DNA from: Cryomorphaceae bacterium | GTDB lineage: Bacteria > Bacteroidota > Bacteroidia > Flavobacteriales_D > SKUL01 | Assembly: GCA_007695365.1 (NCBI GenBank) | Contig: REDV01000107.1 | Coordinates: 1 to 43,739, forward strand | Reading direction: 5' to 3' | Length of the DNA stretch: 43,739 nucleotides | In this document: positions 6,379-14,914 of the stretch, one piece after another | Numbering within the stretch: the stretch's first letter is position 1 | Layout: each line of letters begins with the position of its first letter | Made by a program: the position numbers and the translations under genes | Notes under the pieces: generated by a model | What the model was told of the DNA's origin: nothing | The model's input: only the letters and a program-made list of their open reading frames with translations | Databases searched by the model: none

Positions 6379-8460
6379 TTAATTCAGGTTAAGGTTCAAT
6401 GAGATGATTTGCATGATTTCTTCAGGGTCAGAAACTCTGCGGAGTTGTCTCTCCATTTCACGCGTGTCCTGATCGCGTAACTCAACCATACGCTGGTAGA
6501 GATTCACCATGTTTTGTTGCTTTTCTTGTAGTCTGCCGCATTCTGCGTTGGTCATCATATCGTCAAGCACCAAGGGAAGCAGCGTATTTTCATACACGCG
6601 ATACAAACGTTCTTTGATTCTTTCGTCCATATAGGTAAAGGTGTAGGCATTCCACACGCTGCGGGTATAAATCTCTTCGAGTCTTTCAATTCTCAGAGGA
6701 ATACGCTCTATCATCTCATACGCTTCAATAGCCTCGCGGTAACATTTCTGTACAGCTTTGATTTCGTCTATCTTTTGGTCAATATCGAGTCGTGCATACC
6801 GCTTAAACTCTTCAGTCGCCATGCTTGTCATGGCTTCTGCAATGCGTTCGTGAAACCGGTTAAAATCATCCCTTCCTGCCTGATTTTTGAAAAAAGCCAA
6901 CACAGAGTCACGTTTTTCAACAAGACGCTCTTCGCGCTCGGTTAGTTCTCCTTCCAGTTTGTAGCGTTCGAGTATTTCTTCGGTACTGTTGTTGAGGTTA
7001 ATGAGAATATCCCGAGTGCGCTCAAGATGATGGTGCAAATTATGAAGGTTCGCATCGTTGTTTAACAACGCTTTGGGAAAATCAAAAGTCTCGCTTTCCG
7101 GCTTTCCTTTCACTTCAAAGTTAACAGCCGCCTGGTATTCAATTTCCGGAGTGATGTGTGGCATAAGGTTGTTGCGGTCCAGATAGAGAAAGGCGTCATC
7201 TGTAACAATCTTTACGCAGGGTCTTAACACGGACAGGGTTTCTTCAAAAATTTCAATGACACGGGCGTACAGTGCGATTTCTTTGTGAGCGTGTCGCCCA
7301 ACCTCTAAAAGACTGTTTTGTTGAAAGCGGTGGATGAGATTTTCAGAATCACTCAACAGTTTTTTAAGTTCGTTCCTTTTACCTTCTTCTTCAGCATTCA
7401 TAGGGTATATGGTGACTTTTACGACAGGCATTACAGGCTCGTCACTACCGCTCAGTGCACTCCAAACCGGAATACTATCAAAGTCACTGAATGAGGTCAG
7501 AAATTTGCTGAATCCCAGATTGAAGTAGGAAATCAGTTCAGAGCTGGTTTCTCCTGTAATCTTTTCTTCGTTTGCAGACGGCTGAAAACCAATAGCGGAA
7601 AATTCAAGGATTTTGAAATACAATTTACCCACAGCGACTTCTGATACATGATTTTCAGAAAGATCTGCACTCAGATGAATTCCTCTGTGTTCGACATTAA
7701 AGCGCTCATTGTTTTTCTCGAAATAGTGTTCCACCAAAAGCCCATTTTGGTATACCCGTACTTCGTCTAGAGCTAGTTCGCCTCTTTGTCCTCTTTTAAA
7801 GCGCCAAAGCCCATCTAATTGCCCCAAATCGTTGAAACCTCCTGTAATTCTGAGCTCGCCTTTTTTTCCTTTGAATTCTTTTGCAAAGCGCCCTTTGTGG
7901 AAGAAAGCTTCGGATTGAAAAATAGTGTCGGAAATCTGGCTTGCTTTAATGCGATTGAGTGCGATGTTCCACTTCCCCTGGGCTTTTCCTTTTTCAAATT
8001 TGGCCGAAACAACAAAGTCTTCGCCGTCGGCTTCTTTCACCAACTGATAGCCCCTTATGGCAAAACCAGGACTTACTGTGAAGTTTTTAAAACTGAACTC
8101 CCAATTACCCGATTTGTTCCCATCAAGGTAACTGCCGGCATAGGATACTCCGAGAAGGTTGTTCTCATTTTCAGGAGCTCTTTTAGTGGCATCGAAACGA
8201 AATGGGCCGTGGTAGATTGTATCGTTTCTTTCCACTTTGTAGGCGAACTGGGCATGCCCCTCCCAGCCTGTTTTCAATGCATAATAACCTTCATAGAGTT
8301 TTTCTGACTTTCCAGACTGTGCACTGGACGGCACAGCGTGGGACAAGAATAGGAGAGTGATTGAAATACAGGCTTTTGAAATCGATTTCACCCGGATAAA
8401 ACCAGTAATCAAACTTCGGATGGCATCAGTGAAGTACAAACGGGTGCAGATTCGATTCAT
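6379..8460 (-). CDS. Large secreted protein with MORN/YwqK-like repeats
   Basis: A 693-residue protein not assigned to a named family. An N-terminal export signal is seen at about residues 25-48 (a hydrophobic run ending SHAVPSSAQ), preceded by a basic extension that may not be translated if an internal start is used. Residues 55-250 contain repeated G-x-W strands such as GSYLDGNKSGNWEF and LGQLDGLWRFKRG, the pattern of MORN or YwqK-type beta-hairpin repeats. Residues 340-693 are mostly charged helices, probably coiled coil. It is the first gene of a minus-strand run with the DUF2490 barrel and the MORN membrane protein, suggesting an envelope-spanning assembly. No enzymatic motif is visible. 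Confidence 0.75.
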   Translation of the reverse strand: MNRICTRLYFTDAIRSLITGFIRVKSISKACISITLLFLSHAVPSSAQSGKSEKLYEGYYALKTGWEGHAQFAYKVERNDTIYHGPFRFDATKRAPENENNLLGVSYAGSYLDGNKSGNWEFSFKNFTVSPGFAIRGYQLVKEADGEDFVVSAKFEKGKAQGKWNIALNRIKASQISDTIFQSEAFFHKGRFAKEFKGKKGELRITGGFNDLGQLDGLWRFKRGQRGELALDEVRVYQNGLLVEHYFEKNNERFNVEHRGIHLSADLSENHVSEVAVGKLYFKILEFSAIGFQPSANEEKITGETSSELISYFNLGFSKFLTSFSDFDSIPVWSALSGSDEPVMPVVKVTIYPMNAEEEGKRNELKKLLSDSENLIHRFQQNSLLEVGRHAHKEIALYARVIEIFEETLSVLRPCVKIVTDDAFLYLDRNNLMPHITPEIEYQAAVNFEVKGKPESETFDFPKALLNNDANLHNLHHHLERTRDILINLNNSTEEILERYKLEGELTEREERLVEKRDSVLAFFKNQAGRDDFNRFHERIAEAMTSMATEEFKRYARLDIDQKIDEIKAVQKCYREAIEAYEMIERIPLRIERLEEIYTRSVWNAYTFTYMDERIKERLYRVYENTLLPLVLDDMMTNAECGRLQEKQQNMVNLYQRMVELRDQDTREMERQLRRVSDPEEIMQIISLNLNLN

Positions 8461-8474
8461 TTTTAAGGAAGTCG

Positions 8475-8482
8475 CAAAACTA
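8475..8482 (-). promoter_or_regulatory. -7 box of the YwqK-like/DUF2490 operon
   Basis: TAGTTTTG on the minus strand fits TAnnTTTG and lies 14 bases before the ATG at 8460. The upstream -33 region contains only a TTT, not a full TTG. The gap 8461-8561 otherwise shows no gene. Confidence 0.45.
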
Positions 8483-8561
8483 AAAAACAGGGGCTATATT
8501 AAAGGTGGGTGCATGGACAATTAACAAAGTTTGAATTTTGACAACGTCAGGCACGCTGCGT

Positions 8562-9236
8562 TTAATTCAAACTCGCCTTATTGAACACATACTGCACAAT
8601 ATTGGCGCCCATTTTCAAAGACTTCAAACGGGTTTCTTCCGTATTTCCATGTACTTCGGCGTCTTCCCAACCGTCGCTGAGGTCGGTTTCGTAAGTGTAG
8701 TACAGCACCAGGCGTCCGTCGTGAAAAAGGCCGAAGCCCTGTGGTGGCTTGCCGTCGTGCTCGTGAATTTTAGGCAAACCGTCGGGAAAATGAAAACGCT
8801 GGCTGTAAATAGGATGATTAAACGGAAGTTCTACAAGCTTCTGATCGGGAAACACGCGTTCCAGTTGCGGCCGGATAAATGGATCCATTCCGTAGTTGTC
8901 GTCAATGTGTAAAAACCCTCCGCTTTCCAGGTAGGTGCGCAGGTTTTCGGCTTCGGAGGCACTGAACACCACGTTTCCGTGACCGGTCATGTGCACAAAA
9001 GGGTAGTTGAACAGATCAGGACTTCCTACTTCCACCACCGCCACGTCTTCGTTGATGTGCATTCCGAGTTCTTCATTGCAGAATTTCACCAGGTTGGGAA
9101 CGGCTGTCGGGTCGGAATACCAATCGCCACCGCCCTTGTATTTGAGCACGGCAAACTGGTAAGAGCCCTTTTGGGCATGGGCCGACATGGCAATCAGGCA
9201 CAAAAGAAAAAGAGCATTTCTAATAATCATGGACAT
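8562..9236 (-). CDS. DUF4159 exported protein
   Basis: A 224-residue protein with a signal peptide (cleavage predicted after MSAHAQ) and a DUF4159 domain over nearly all the mature region. Family landmarks are the GGGDWYSDPTAVPNL segment, LFNYPFVHMTGHGNV, LRTYLESGGFLHIDDNYGMD and GLFHDGRLVLYYTYETDLSDGW. The Gly/His-rich strands suggest a ThuA/glutamine-amidotransferase-like fold, but catalytic activity is not known. Its start overlaps the stop of the lipoprotein gene by about ten bases, making it the last gene of a coupled operon with rsmE. DUF4159 proteins often occur near gliding or envelope genes; no such link is shown here beyond neighbouring secreted proteins. Confidence 0.87.
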   Translation of the reverse strand: MSMIIRNALFLLCLIAMSAHAQKGSYQFAVLKYKGGGDWYSDPTAVPNLVKFCNEELGMHINEDVAVVEVGSPDLFNYPFVHMTGHGNVVFSASEAENLRTYLESGGFLHIDDNYGMDPFIRPQLERVFPDQKLVELPFNHPIYSQRFHFPDGLPKIHEHDGKPPQGFGLFHDGRLVLYYTYETDLSDGWEDAEVHGNTEETRLKSLKMGANIVQYVFNKASLN

Positions 9237-9544
9237 TGATTCACAAATTGATAGGTGAGTAAGCTGTCATTGCATTGAACCACCACAAGATACTGCTGCT
9301 CCTGCACAACCTGAAAGGTTCGGAAACTTCCGGGCAGTACTTTTTGGGCTTCGGGCACTCCCACGTACACCAACGCAGTATCAGCGCAGGCATTGTCCAA
9401 TACTAACTCACCCGAAAAGTGAGCGTTGTAAACGATGTTGAATCTGCGCTCCAGCACGGGCTCGCAAATCTTGTTGATCTGCGCCTGGTTACACGCTGCA
9501 AAAATCGGTAACATCGATAGAAACAGAAGTTTGTGTGCTTTCAT
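9227..9544 (-). CDS. Small lipoprotein, unknown function
   Basis: A 105-residue protein whose N-terminus is a lipoprotein signal (MKAHKLLFLSMLPIFAAC, lipidated Cys predicted at residue 18). The mature part is a compact, probably beta-rich domain with four more Cys residues (in the CEPV, NACAD, VQCND and NQCP contexts), which could form disulfides. I do not recognise a family. Its ATG overlaps the TGA of rsmE as ATGA, and its own end overlaps the DUF4159 start, so all three are translationally coupled. The pairing of an rRNA methylase with two exported proteins is more likely co-expression than a shared pathway. Confidence 0.75.
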   Translation of the reverse strand: MKAHKLLFLSMLPIFAACNQAQINKICEPVLERRFNIVYNAHFSGELVLDNACADTALVYVGVPEAQKVLPGSFRTFQVVQEQQYLVVVQCNDSLLTYQFVNQCP

Positions 9545-10242
9545 AGGGCCTTGAGCGCCACGCAGTGAACAGCAGCAATGGCCGCCGTTTCGGTGCGTAA
9601 CCTTGCGTTGCCCAAAGATACGGCTTTAAAACCGGCGGCCAGAGCAGCTTGTACTTCGGTTTCGTCAAAATCTCCTTCGGGACCAATCAAAACGGTAACC
9701 GTTTCAGCCAGATCCTGCTGCATAAGATGTGGGAGCTCATCCGCTCTGCAATGCGCAATAAAGCGCGCTTCGTCCACGCCACCTTGCTCTTTGAGGAAGT
9801 TTTTAAAAGACATGGCTTCGGTAATTTCCGGAAGATAGGCCTGCATGGATTGTTTCATGGCAGCCACCAGTATTTTACGGCAGCGCTCAATTTTTACCAC
9901 CTTGCGCTCACTGTGGTGGGTTATGAGCGGAACAATTCGCTCCACACCCAATTCGGTGGCTTTCTCCAAAAACCACTCAAAGCGATCTAATTGCTTGGTT
10001 GGTGAAACGGCCATTGTGAGTTGCACTGTGCGTTTGGGAAGGCTCTGTTTTTCAATCACATTAAAAACGCACTGCTTCTTGAGTACAGCCGCCAGGCTAC
10101 CCAGGTAGATGTTTCCTTTTCCGTCCAGAATGCGCGCCTGTGCGCCGGTTTCGAGTCGCAAAACCTTAATGGCGTGCCTGCTTTCTTCTTCGGAAAGAAG
10201 CAGCCCCTGAGGAGTGATGGTTTCGGTGTAGAAAACGTGCAA
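9541..10242 (-). CDS. rsmE: 16S rRNA (uracil1498-N3)-methyltransferase RsmE
   Basis: A 233-residue protein of typical RsmE length. It transfers a methyl group from S-adenosylmethionine to N3 of U1498 in 16S rRNA. Visible family features are the N-terminal RNA-binding (PUA-like) part with EEESRHAIKVLRL (about residues 18-30), the central FEWFLEKATELGVERIVPL segment, and the SPOUT knot motifs LIGPEGDF (185-192) and SLGNARLRTETAA (209-221). The reading frame begins with TTG; a stop lies ten codons upstream with no ATG between, so this non-ATG start seems real. It heads a run with the lipoprotein and DUF4159 genes and starts 27 bases after the T9SS cargo gene. Confidence 0.95.
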   Translation of the reverse strand: MHVFYTETITPQGLLLSEEESRHAIKVLRLETGAQARILDGKGNIYLGSLAAVLKKQCVFNVIEKQSLPKRTVQLTMAVSPTKQLDRFEWFLEKATELGVERIVPLITHHSERKVVKIERCRKILVAAMKQSMQAYLPEITEAMSFKNFLKEQGGVDEARFIAHCRADELPHLMQQDLAETVTVLIGPEGDFDETEVQAALAAGFKAVSLGNARLRTETAAIAAVHCVALKAL

Positions 10243-10269
10243 AGCCTGGTTGGGTGATTTGCGGTAAAT

Positions 10270-12159
10270 CTATCGCTTGATGACTTTTTCGGTAACCGTT
10301 TCGCCGTTTTCGCTCATCACCCTTAGGATATAGGTGCCACCTGCAAGATGTCCCATGTCAAAGCTCAGGAGGTTGCGTCCTTCTTTGATGCGGTCATTGT
10401 ACAGTTGTGCAACCACGCGACCCTGTATGTCAAAAAGCGAAACATCGGCCACAAAAGCTCTGTCATGCGTGATTTCAAGCGAAAACATGTCGCGCATTGG
10501 ATTGGGGAAGGCGGTTAATTGCATGGCAGGTTCTGCAGGTTTTTGCTCCTGCACACTCACAAACTGTCCGGAGATACTCAGTTCGGCCAACCATGTTCCG
10601 TGTCTTTGGTTGGGCAGACCGAAGGAGCCGGCAATCCAGACATTTCCGGGTGTTCCGTACACCGGTTGTGAGCCGGAGTAATCGCCCCATCGGTCGTAGG
10701 TTCCGCTGAGAACATTCACGTAATTGTCTCCTTCCTTCAGTACGATGCGCTCACTGTAATCCTGTTGGGTATGATCGTAATACACACACGATGTGCCTGC
10801 AAAATGGGTGGGGCCGGTATGTACAAACGACAGGAGTGTGTTTTGATCTACACCGTGGGTACCCATCAAGGAAATGTTGGGGTAGCCAATGTCCAGGTCA
10901 TCTTGCGGAAAGGAAACAATATTGCCTGAAACGGTAGGGCTGCTGCTCAGGTTTTCGATAAATCCGTGGTACACGGCCGTTACGCCGCTCTCAGGATCAA
11001 GGCAATTTTGCACAAACTGGATGTTGTCGTCGTCAAAAAGCACAGCACCCAGTACGCGGGAGTCGTTGGTGTCAAAAATGTGGTCATTTGCCTGACGGGC
11101 TTCGGGTGCCAGGTAGTAAGGCTGCGAGGAGGTGAGCGCCTGGATGGTCACTTCTGCCGCTCCACTGGCAAGTGTGTTGGTTACTTCCAGCAGAAAAATG
11201 GTGTCGTTTTCCAGCGCAAAATTTCGGTTCGAAAGAAGGTACATGTTGTTGCGGTCAAAAAAAGCTTCACCATCTACAGGATTCAGGTTGCGTATCAGTG
11301 TATTTCCCCAGGTGAAATCGGTAAGAAGTTCGGCTTCCATATCGTCCTCAGCGCTGTACACCGATTCTTTGTCTATTTGCCAGATCATGGAGCCGTCAAA
11401 GCCGGTTTGCCACGGCTCCCCGGGGATGATAAAGTTGGCGGTGATAAAAAAGTCTGAGGCGTTTTGTGAAAGGGCAGGGTAATCGGTCCATCGATTGTTA
11501 TCGAATGGATTTCCTGGCAGGGAATAAAAACTCCATTCACCGGTGGGGTTGCCGGGTTCTGAAACGGCAAAAATGATAAGCGACAAATTGGGGGTTGAGG
11601 CTCGTAGAAAGGTAAAAAAGAAACGGTCTGCCTGCGGGTCGTAAATGATTTTGGGGTCGTACTTTGCCGGTGTGCCAAATTGAAAGGAGGTAAAGGTATT
11701 GAAGTTCGCATCGTACAGAAGCGAGTCTTCTACAAGGTCGTAGATGTAAATGGTTGAATTGATCACAGAAATCAGCTTTCCGTCATTGGAAATGGCCATG
11801 TTATTATCGCAAGGAACACTCAAGGTGGGTGCATTTCCTTCAAACATTCTACCAACATCAGGCGAGCTCACAGAGCTGCGCTGGCTTCCTTGTGAACTAC
11901 TGTTCCGAAGCGGGTACAGCTCGCGTTGAACAGCTTTTTGTTGTCGGAGAAAAGAACGGTAATCACTTCCTCCGGGCGCAGGCATCTCAAGATTGAGCAC
12001 AGAAACGTTCCAGTCTGGCTCAGCACTTTGCTCACTGAGATTAACGGTTTGATGCTTGGTAATCGCGAACTTTTCCTGCTTGTAACTGAACGATTGCGAC
12101 ATAGCAGGTAGTACAAACAGGGCGAACAAAGTGATGGGGAGACTTGCTTTCATTTGCAT
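10270..12159 (-). CDS. T9SS type A cargo protein
   Basis: A 629-residue secreted protein. It starts MQMKASLPITLFALFVLPAMSQ (either Met could start it) with a signal peptide, and ends with a type A T9SS sorting domain at about residues 545-629: TAFPNPMRDMFSLEI, LFDIQGRVV, then GTYILRV and a terminal KVIKR. The middle (about 110-520) is a beta-rich region with many Asp/Asn/Tyr residues and segments such as SNDGKLISVINSTIYIYD, suggesting a propeller-like fold; no catalytic motif is evident. It is exported by Sec, then crosses the outer membrane through T9SS and is attached or released. A TACTTTCG box 14 bases upstream may be its promoter. Confidence 0.87.
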   Translation of the reverse strand: MQMKASLPITLFALFVLPAMSQSFSYKQEKFAITKHQTVNLSEQSAEPDWNVSVLNLEMPAPGGSDYRSFLRQQKAVQRELYPLRNSSSQGSQRSSVSSPDVGRMFEGNAPTLSVPCDNNMAISNDGKLISVINSTIYIYDLVEDSLLYDANFNTFTSFQFGTPAKYDPKIIYDPQADRFFFTFLRASTPNLSLIIFAVSEPGNPTGEWSFYSLPGNPFDNNRWTDYPALSQNASDFFITANFIIPGEPWQTGFDGSMIWQIDKESVYSAEDDMEAELLTDFTWGNTLIRNLNPVDGEAFFDRNNMYLLSNRNFALENDTIFLLEVTNTLASGAAEVTIQALTSSQPYYLAPEARQANDHIFDTNDSRVLGAVLFDDDNIQFVQNCLDPESGVTAVYHGFIENLSSSPTVSGNIVSFPQDDLDIGYPNISLMGTHGVDQNTLLSFVHTGPTHFAGTSCVYYDHTQQDYSERIVLKEGDNYVNVLSGTYDRWGDYSGSQPVYGTPGNVWIAGSFGLPNQRHGTWLAELSISGQFVSVQEQKPAEPAMQLTAFPNPMRDMFSLEITHDRAFVADVSLFDIQGRVVAQLYNDRIKEGRNLLSFDMGHLAGGTYILRVMSENGETVTEKVIKR

Positions 12160-12230
12160 TTTGTTTTGCAGAGCGAAAGTAGCAATATGTATTGGATTTT
12201 GTTAGGGCAGTTGCCATCTGCGCAGTTCGG

Positions 12231-12261
12231 TTGGACGGTTGGTGATTTTAATCTAAATTTG
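12231..12261 (+). promoter_or_regulatory. Promoter of the Cys-rich/TonB receptor pair
   Basis: TTG at 12231-12233, a 20-base spacer and TAAATTTG at 12254-12261 match the Bacteroidota -33/-7 consensus well. The -7 box ends only six bases before the ATG at 12268, so the transcript may have little or no leader. Confidence 0.65.
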
Positions 12262-12267
12262 TGCAAG

Positions 12268-12606
12268 ATGCGTACCCTGGCTGCCATACTGTTGGGTTTT
12301 GTACTTCTGCTGGTTTTTCAACCGCAAGGGTCTTGCACTACAGGTATGTTGTGCAATGCAGGCACCTGTGCTGCTGAGGTGGCCACGAATTGCGAAAACC
12401 CCTGTCAAAATGAGCAGGACGAAAATGATTGCAAAGGTGGGTGCAACCCCTTTCAGATTTGTGCTACCTGTTGTTATTGCATGCCAGGAAACACAACCGA
12501 AGCCAGCTTTTTAATGGAAGACTACCTACTGGAGCGTTCATTCGTTTACCGGGCGTCTGTTCCAATGGACTTAGCTTTAGATTTCTGGCAGCCACCGAGA
12601 GCATAA
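12268..12606 (+). CDS. Cys-rich small exported protein (DUF6660-like)
   Basis: This 112-residue protein starts at the ATG following the promoter; the frame can be extended upstream to 12154, but the extension crosses the promoter and is not protein-like. It has a hydrophobic N-terminus (residues 4-18) and 11 Cys residues between 23 and 71, ending in a dense CNPFQICATCCYC cluster. This resembles small Cys/His-rich proteins (DUF6660-like) that I recall next to metal-related TonB-dependent receptors in Bacteroidota. The Cys cluster could bind metal or form disulfides. The gene lies 61 bases before the receptor on the same strand and is probably co-transcribed with it. The specific metal, if any, is unknown. 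Confidence 0.72.
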   Translation: MRTLAAILLGFVLLLVFQPQGSCTTGMLCNAGTCAAEVATNCENPCQNEQDENDCKGGCNPFQICATCCYCMPGNTTEASFLMEDYLLERSFVYRASVPMDLALDFWQPPRA

Positions 12607-12667
12607 ATGAACCCCGCTCAGTTGCGCACTGATGCGATGAGTACTGTTCATTTTAACTCTCTTCCCC

Positions 12668-14911
12668 ATGAAACCTATTTTATTTGCCCTGCTTTGTAGT
12701 TTGCTGTACCTGTCATCCAACGCCCAGACGCTGGCCGGACGAGTAGTGGATGAGAAAGAGGAGCCCCTTCCCGGGGCGGTGGTTTTTATTCCGGCGACAC
12801 AAAAACACACGAGTACTGATTCCGAAGGTGACTTCACGCTGGATATGTCCGATGCTGACAGTGCGTTCATCGTCATACAGATGATCGGCTTTAGAACGGA
12901 CACCATTTTTTGGTCCGGGCAAACGGATATGCTTTTTCGGCTTGTTGCCTCAACAGAACTCAGTGAAGTCATCATTCAGGATGAAAAACCGGGGGTTTAC
13001 ATCTCAGAAATGAACCCCATCAAGACCGAAACCATTACCCAAACCGAATTGGGTAAAGCCGCTTGTTGCGACCTTGCCGGATGTTTTGAAACCCAAACCA
13101 CGGTGCAGCCCCAAACCACCAATGTGATTACCAATTCCAAAGAACTCCGCATTTTGGGCTTGTCGGGTGTGTATAACCAGATCCTGATAGACGGCTTGCC
13201 TATGGTGCAGGGCCTGAGCTATACCTATGGTATCAGCGGAATTCCCGGAACCATCGTCGATCAGATACACGTCTCCAAAGGGGCCAACAGCGTGGTTCAG
13301 GGGTTTGAGAGTATAAGCGGTCAAATCAACGTTGAAACGCGCAGTCCGGCTAATACGGATCAGCTCTTTGTAAACGCCTATTGGAATAGTTTCAATGAAA
13401 AGCATTTTAATGCCAACGCAGCTTTTGGGGGTAAAAAATGGCGAAACCTGGTGGCGGTGCACACAGTTCAACCCGCGGACAGAACCGATCGGCATGGTGA
13501 TGGGTTCATGGATTTGCCTTTACTCACACGTTATATGGTGTACAACCGGTTTGAGTTTGGAGAAGCTGACAAACCCGGATGGAGTGGCCGGGTGGGCCTG
13601 AGGTTGCTGCATGAAGAGCGCGTAGGAGGGCAAATGAACTTTCACCCGGAAAAAGGTTTAGGAGGGCAGGAAATCTACGGGCAACGCGTTGAAATGATGC
13701 AACCTGAGTTGTTTGGGAGACTGGATTACACCTTGAGTCAAAGGAGCAGACTATCACTGCTCGCTTCTGGATTTGCCCAGGAGCAGGACAGCTGGTTCGG
13801 GCTTCTCGGCTATCGTGCCAGCCAGCGAAATGCTTACCTGAATTTACAGCACGAATGGGACTATAGCCTGTCCGGACGCATGATTTACGGTGTGAGCTTC
13901 AGGCATCTCGATTTGCGGGAGACCATAGACCTTGAGAACGATCTGGCCGGCAGAACCTTTGCCGGTAGCTACGCCCGGCTCGAAAACATACCTGGGGTCT
14001 TTGCAGAGAATACCTCACATTTTCTCAATCAAAAACTTACGTGGATAGCAGGTATTCGTGCAGATGTGCACAATGAGTTCGGCACGCGCGTAACGCCTCG
14101 CACATTGTTGAAGTACAACATTTCAGATCGAACGAGCATACGCGCAAGTGCAGGGATGGGCTGGCGCACCGTCAACCTGTTTAGCGAGAATATTGGTTTG
14201 CTGGCTAGTTCGCGCAATGTTATTTTCCAAGAGCACTTGCAACCCGAACAGGCCCTGAATTATGGGCTCAATTTTACCCACAAGTATGAAAGCGGAAAGT
14301 GGGACGGGTTTGTGAGTGCCGATTTTTACCACACCTCATTCCAGAATCAGGTTTTTCCGGACTACGACACAGATCCAACCATGGCCATTATTTCCAATTT
14401 TACCGGTCCGAGTTATTCCAGAGCCTATCAGGCAGAGTGGCAGGTGCGCTACGATCGTGTGGTGGAACTGAAGCTGGGTTACGGCTACCTTGATGTGTAC
14501 CGGATGATTGGAGGTGAGCGCTTTGAATTGCCTTTCAATCCGCGACATAAGTTATTGGCAGTGTGGAGCTACAAGCCAAGGTCGGAGCGATTTCACCTGG
14601 ATGTGAACTTCCATTGGTACGGGCAGCAGCGATTGCCCGATACCGGATCTAACCCCGAGCTGTATCAGCGCCCGGAGTTCTCCGAGTCCTTTACGATGGT
14701 GAACGCACAGTTTACGCTAAATACCGGTATGTTTGAGTGGTACCTGGGTTGTGAGAATATTTTTGATTTCCGCCAGATGCGTCCCATTGTGGGGTGGCAA
14801 GACCCTTTCGGGCCGTATTTTGACACATCCTCGGTGTGGGGGCCGGTTCGCGGCAGGGAGTTCTATGTGGGATTCAGGTTTAGATTGACGAAGTCTACGC
14901 CTGAAGCCTGA
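12668..14911 (+). CDS. TonB-dependent outer-membrane receptor, possibly metal-related
   Basis: A 747-residue receptor. The signal peptide ends near SSNAQ (residue 20), followed by a carboxypeptidase-regulatory-like domain (GRVVDEKEEPLPGAVVFIP..., about 22-95), a plug domain (about 115-225, with LRILGLSGVYNQILIDGLP and IVDQIHVSKGANSVVQGFESISGQINVETRSP) and a 22-strand-type barrel to a terminal aromatic strand (EFYVGFRFRL). The plug start holds an unusual CCDLAGC motif at 133-139. I recall a similar CC motif in Bacteroidota receptors linked to copper or other metals; this and the Cys-rich neighbour suggest metal or metal-complex uptake, but the substrate is inferred. The 3' end faces the GT-C-like gene with three bases between. 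Confidence 0.9.
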   Translation: MKPILFALLCSLLYLSSNAQTLAGRVVDEKEEPLPGAVVFIPATQKHTSTDSEGDFTLDMSDADSAFIVIQMIGFRTDTIFWSGQTDMLFRLVASTELSEVIIQDEKPGVYISEMNPIKTETITQTELGKAACCDLAGCFETQTTVQPQTTNVITNSKELRILGLSGVYNQILIDGLPMVQGLSYTYGISGIPGTIVDQIHVSKGANSVVQGFESISGQINVETRSPANTDQLFVNAYWNSFNEKHFNANAAFGGKKWRNLVAVHTVQPADRTDRHGDGFMDLPLLTRYMVYNRFEFGEADKPGWSGRVGLRLLHEERVGGQMNFHPEKGLGGQEIYGQRVEMMQPELFGRLDYTLSQRSRLSLLASGFAQEQDSWFGLLGYRASQRNAYLNLQHEWDYSLSGRMIYGVSFRHLDLRETIDLENDLAGRTFAGSYARLENIPGVFAENTSHFLNQKLTWIAGIRADVHNEFGTRVTPRTLLKYNISDRTSIRASAGMGWRTVNLFSENIGLLASSRNVIFQEHLQPEQALNYGLNFTHKYESGKWDGFVSADFYHTSFQNQVFPDYDTDPTMAIISNFTGPSYSRAYQAEWQVRYDRVVELKLGYGYLDVYRMIGGERFELPFNPRHKLLAVWSYKPRSERFHLDVNFHWYGQQRLPDTGSNPELYQRPEFSESFTMVNAQFTLNTGMFEWYLGCENIFDFRQMRPIVGWQDPFGPYFDTSSVWGPVRGREFYVGFRFRLTKSTPEA

Positions 14912-14914
14912 TTG

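Noticed and set aside
7819-8307. 162-codon plus-strand frame
   Set aside because: Shadow of the 693-residue repeat protein in another frame; no signal or domain.
10966-11457. 163-codon plus-strand frame
   Set aside because: Antisense to the T9SS cargo gene with its clear signal peptide and sorting domain.
12154-12267. Upstream extension of the Cys-rich protein
   Set aside because: The extension crosses a good -33/-7 promoter and would put 38 residues before the signal sequence.
13004-13495. 163-codon minus-strand frame
   Set aside because: Antisense to the TonB receptor plug, which is well conserved.
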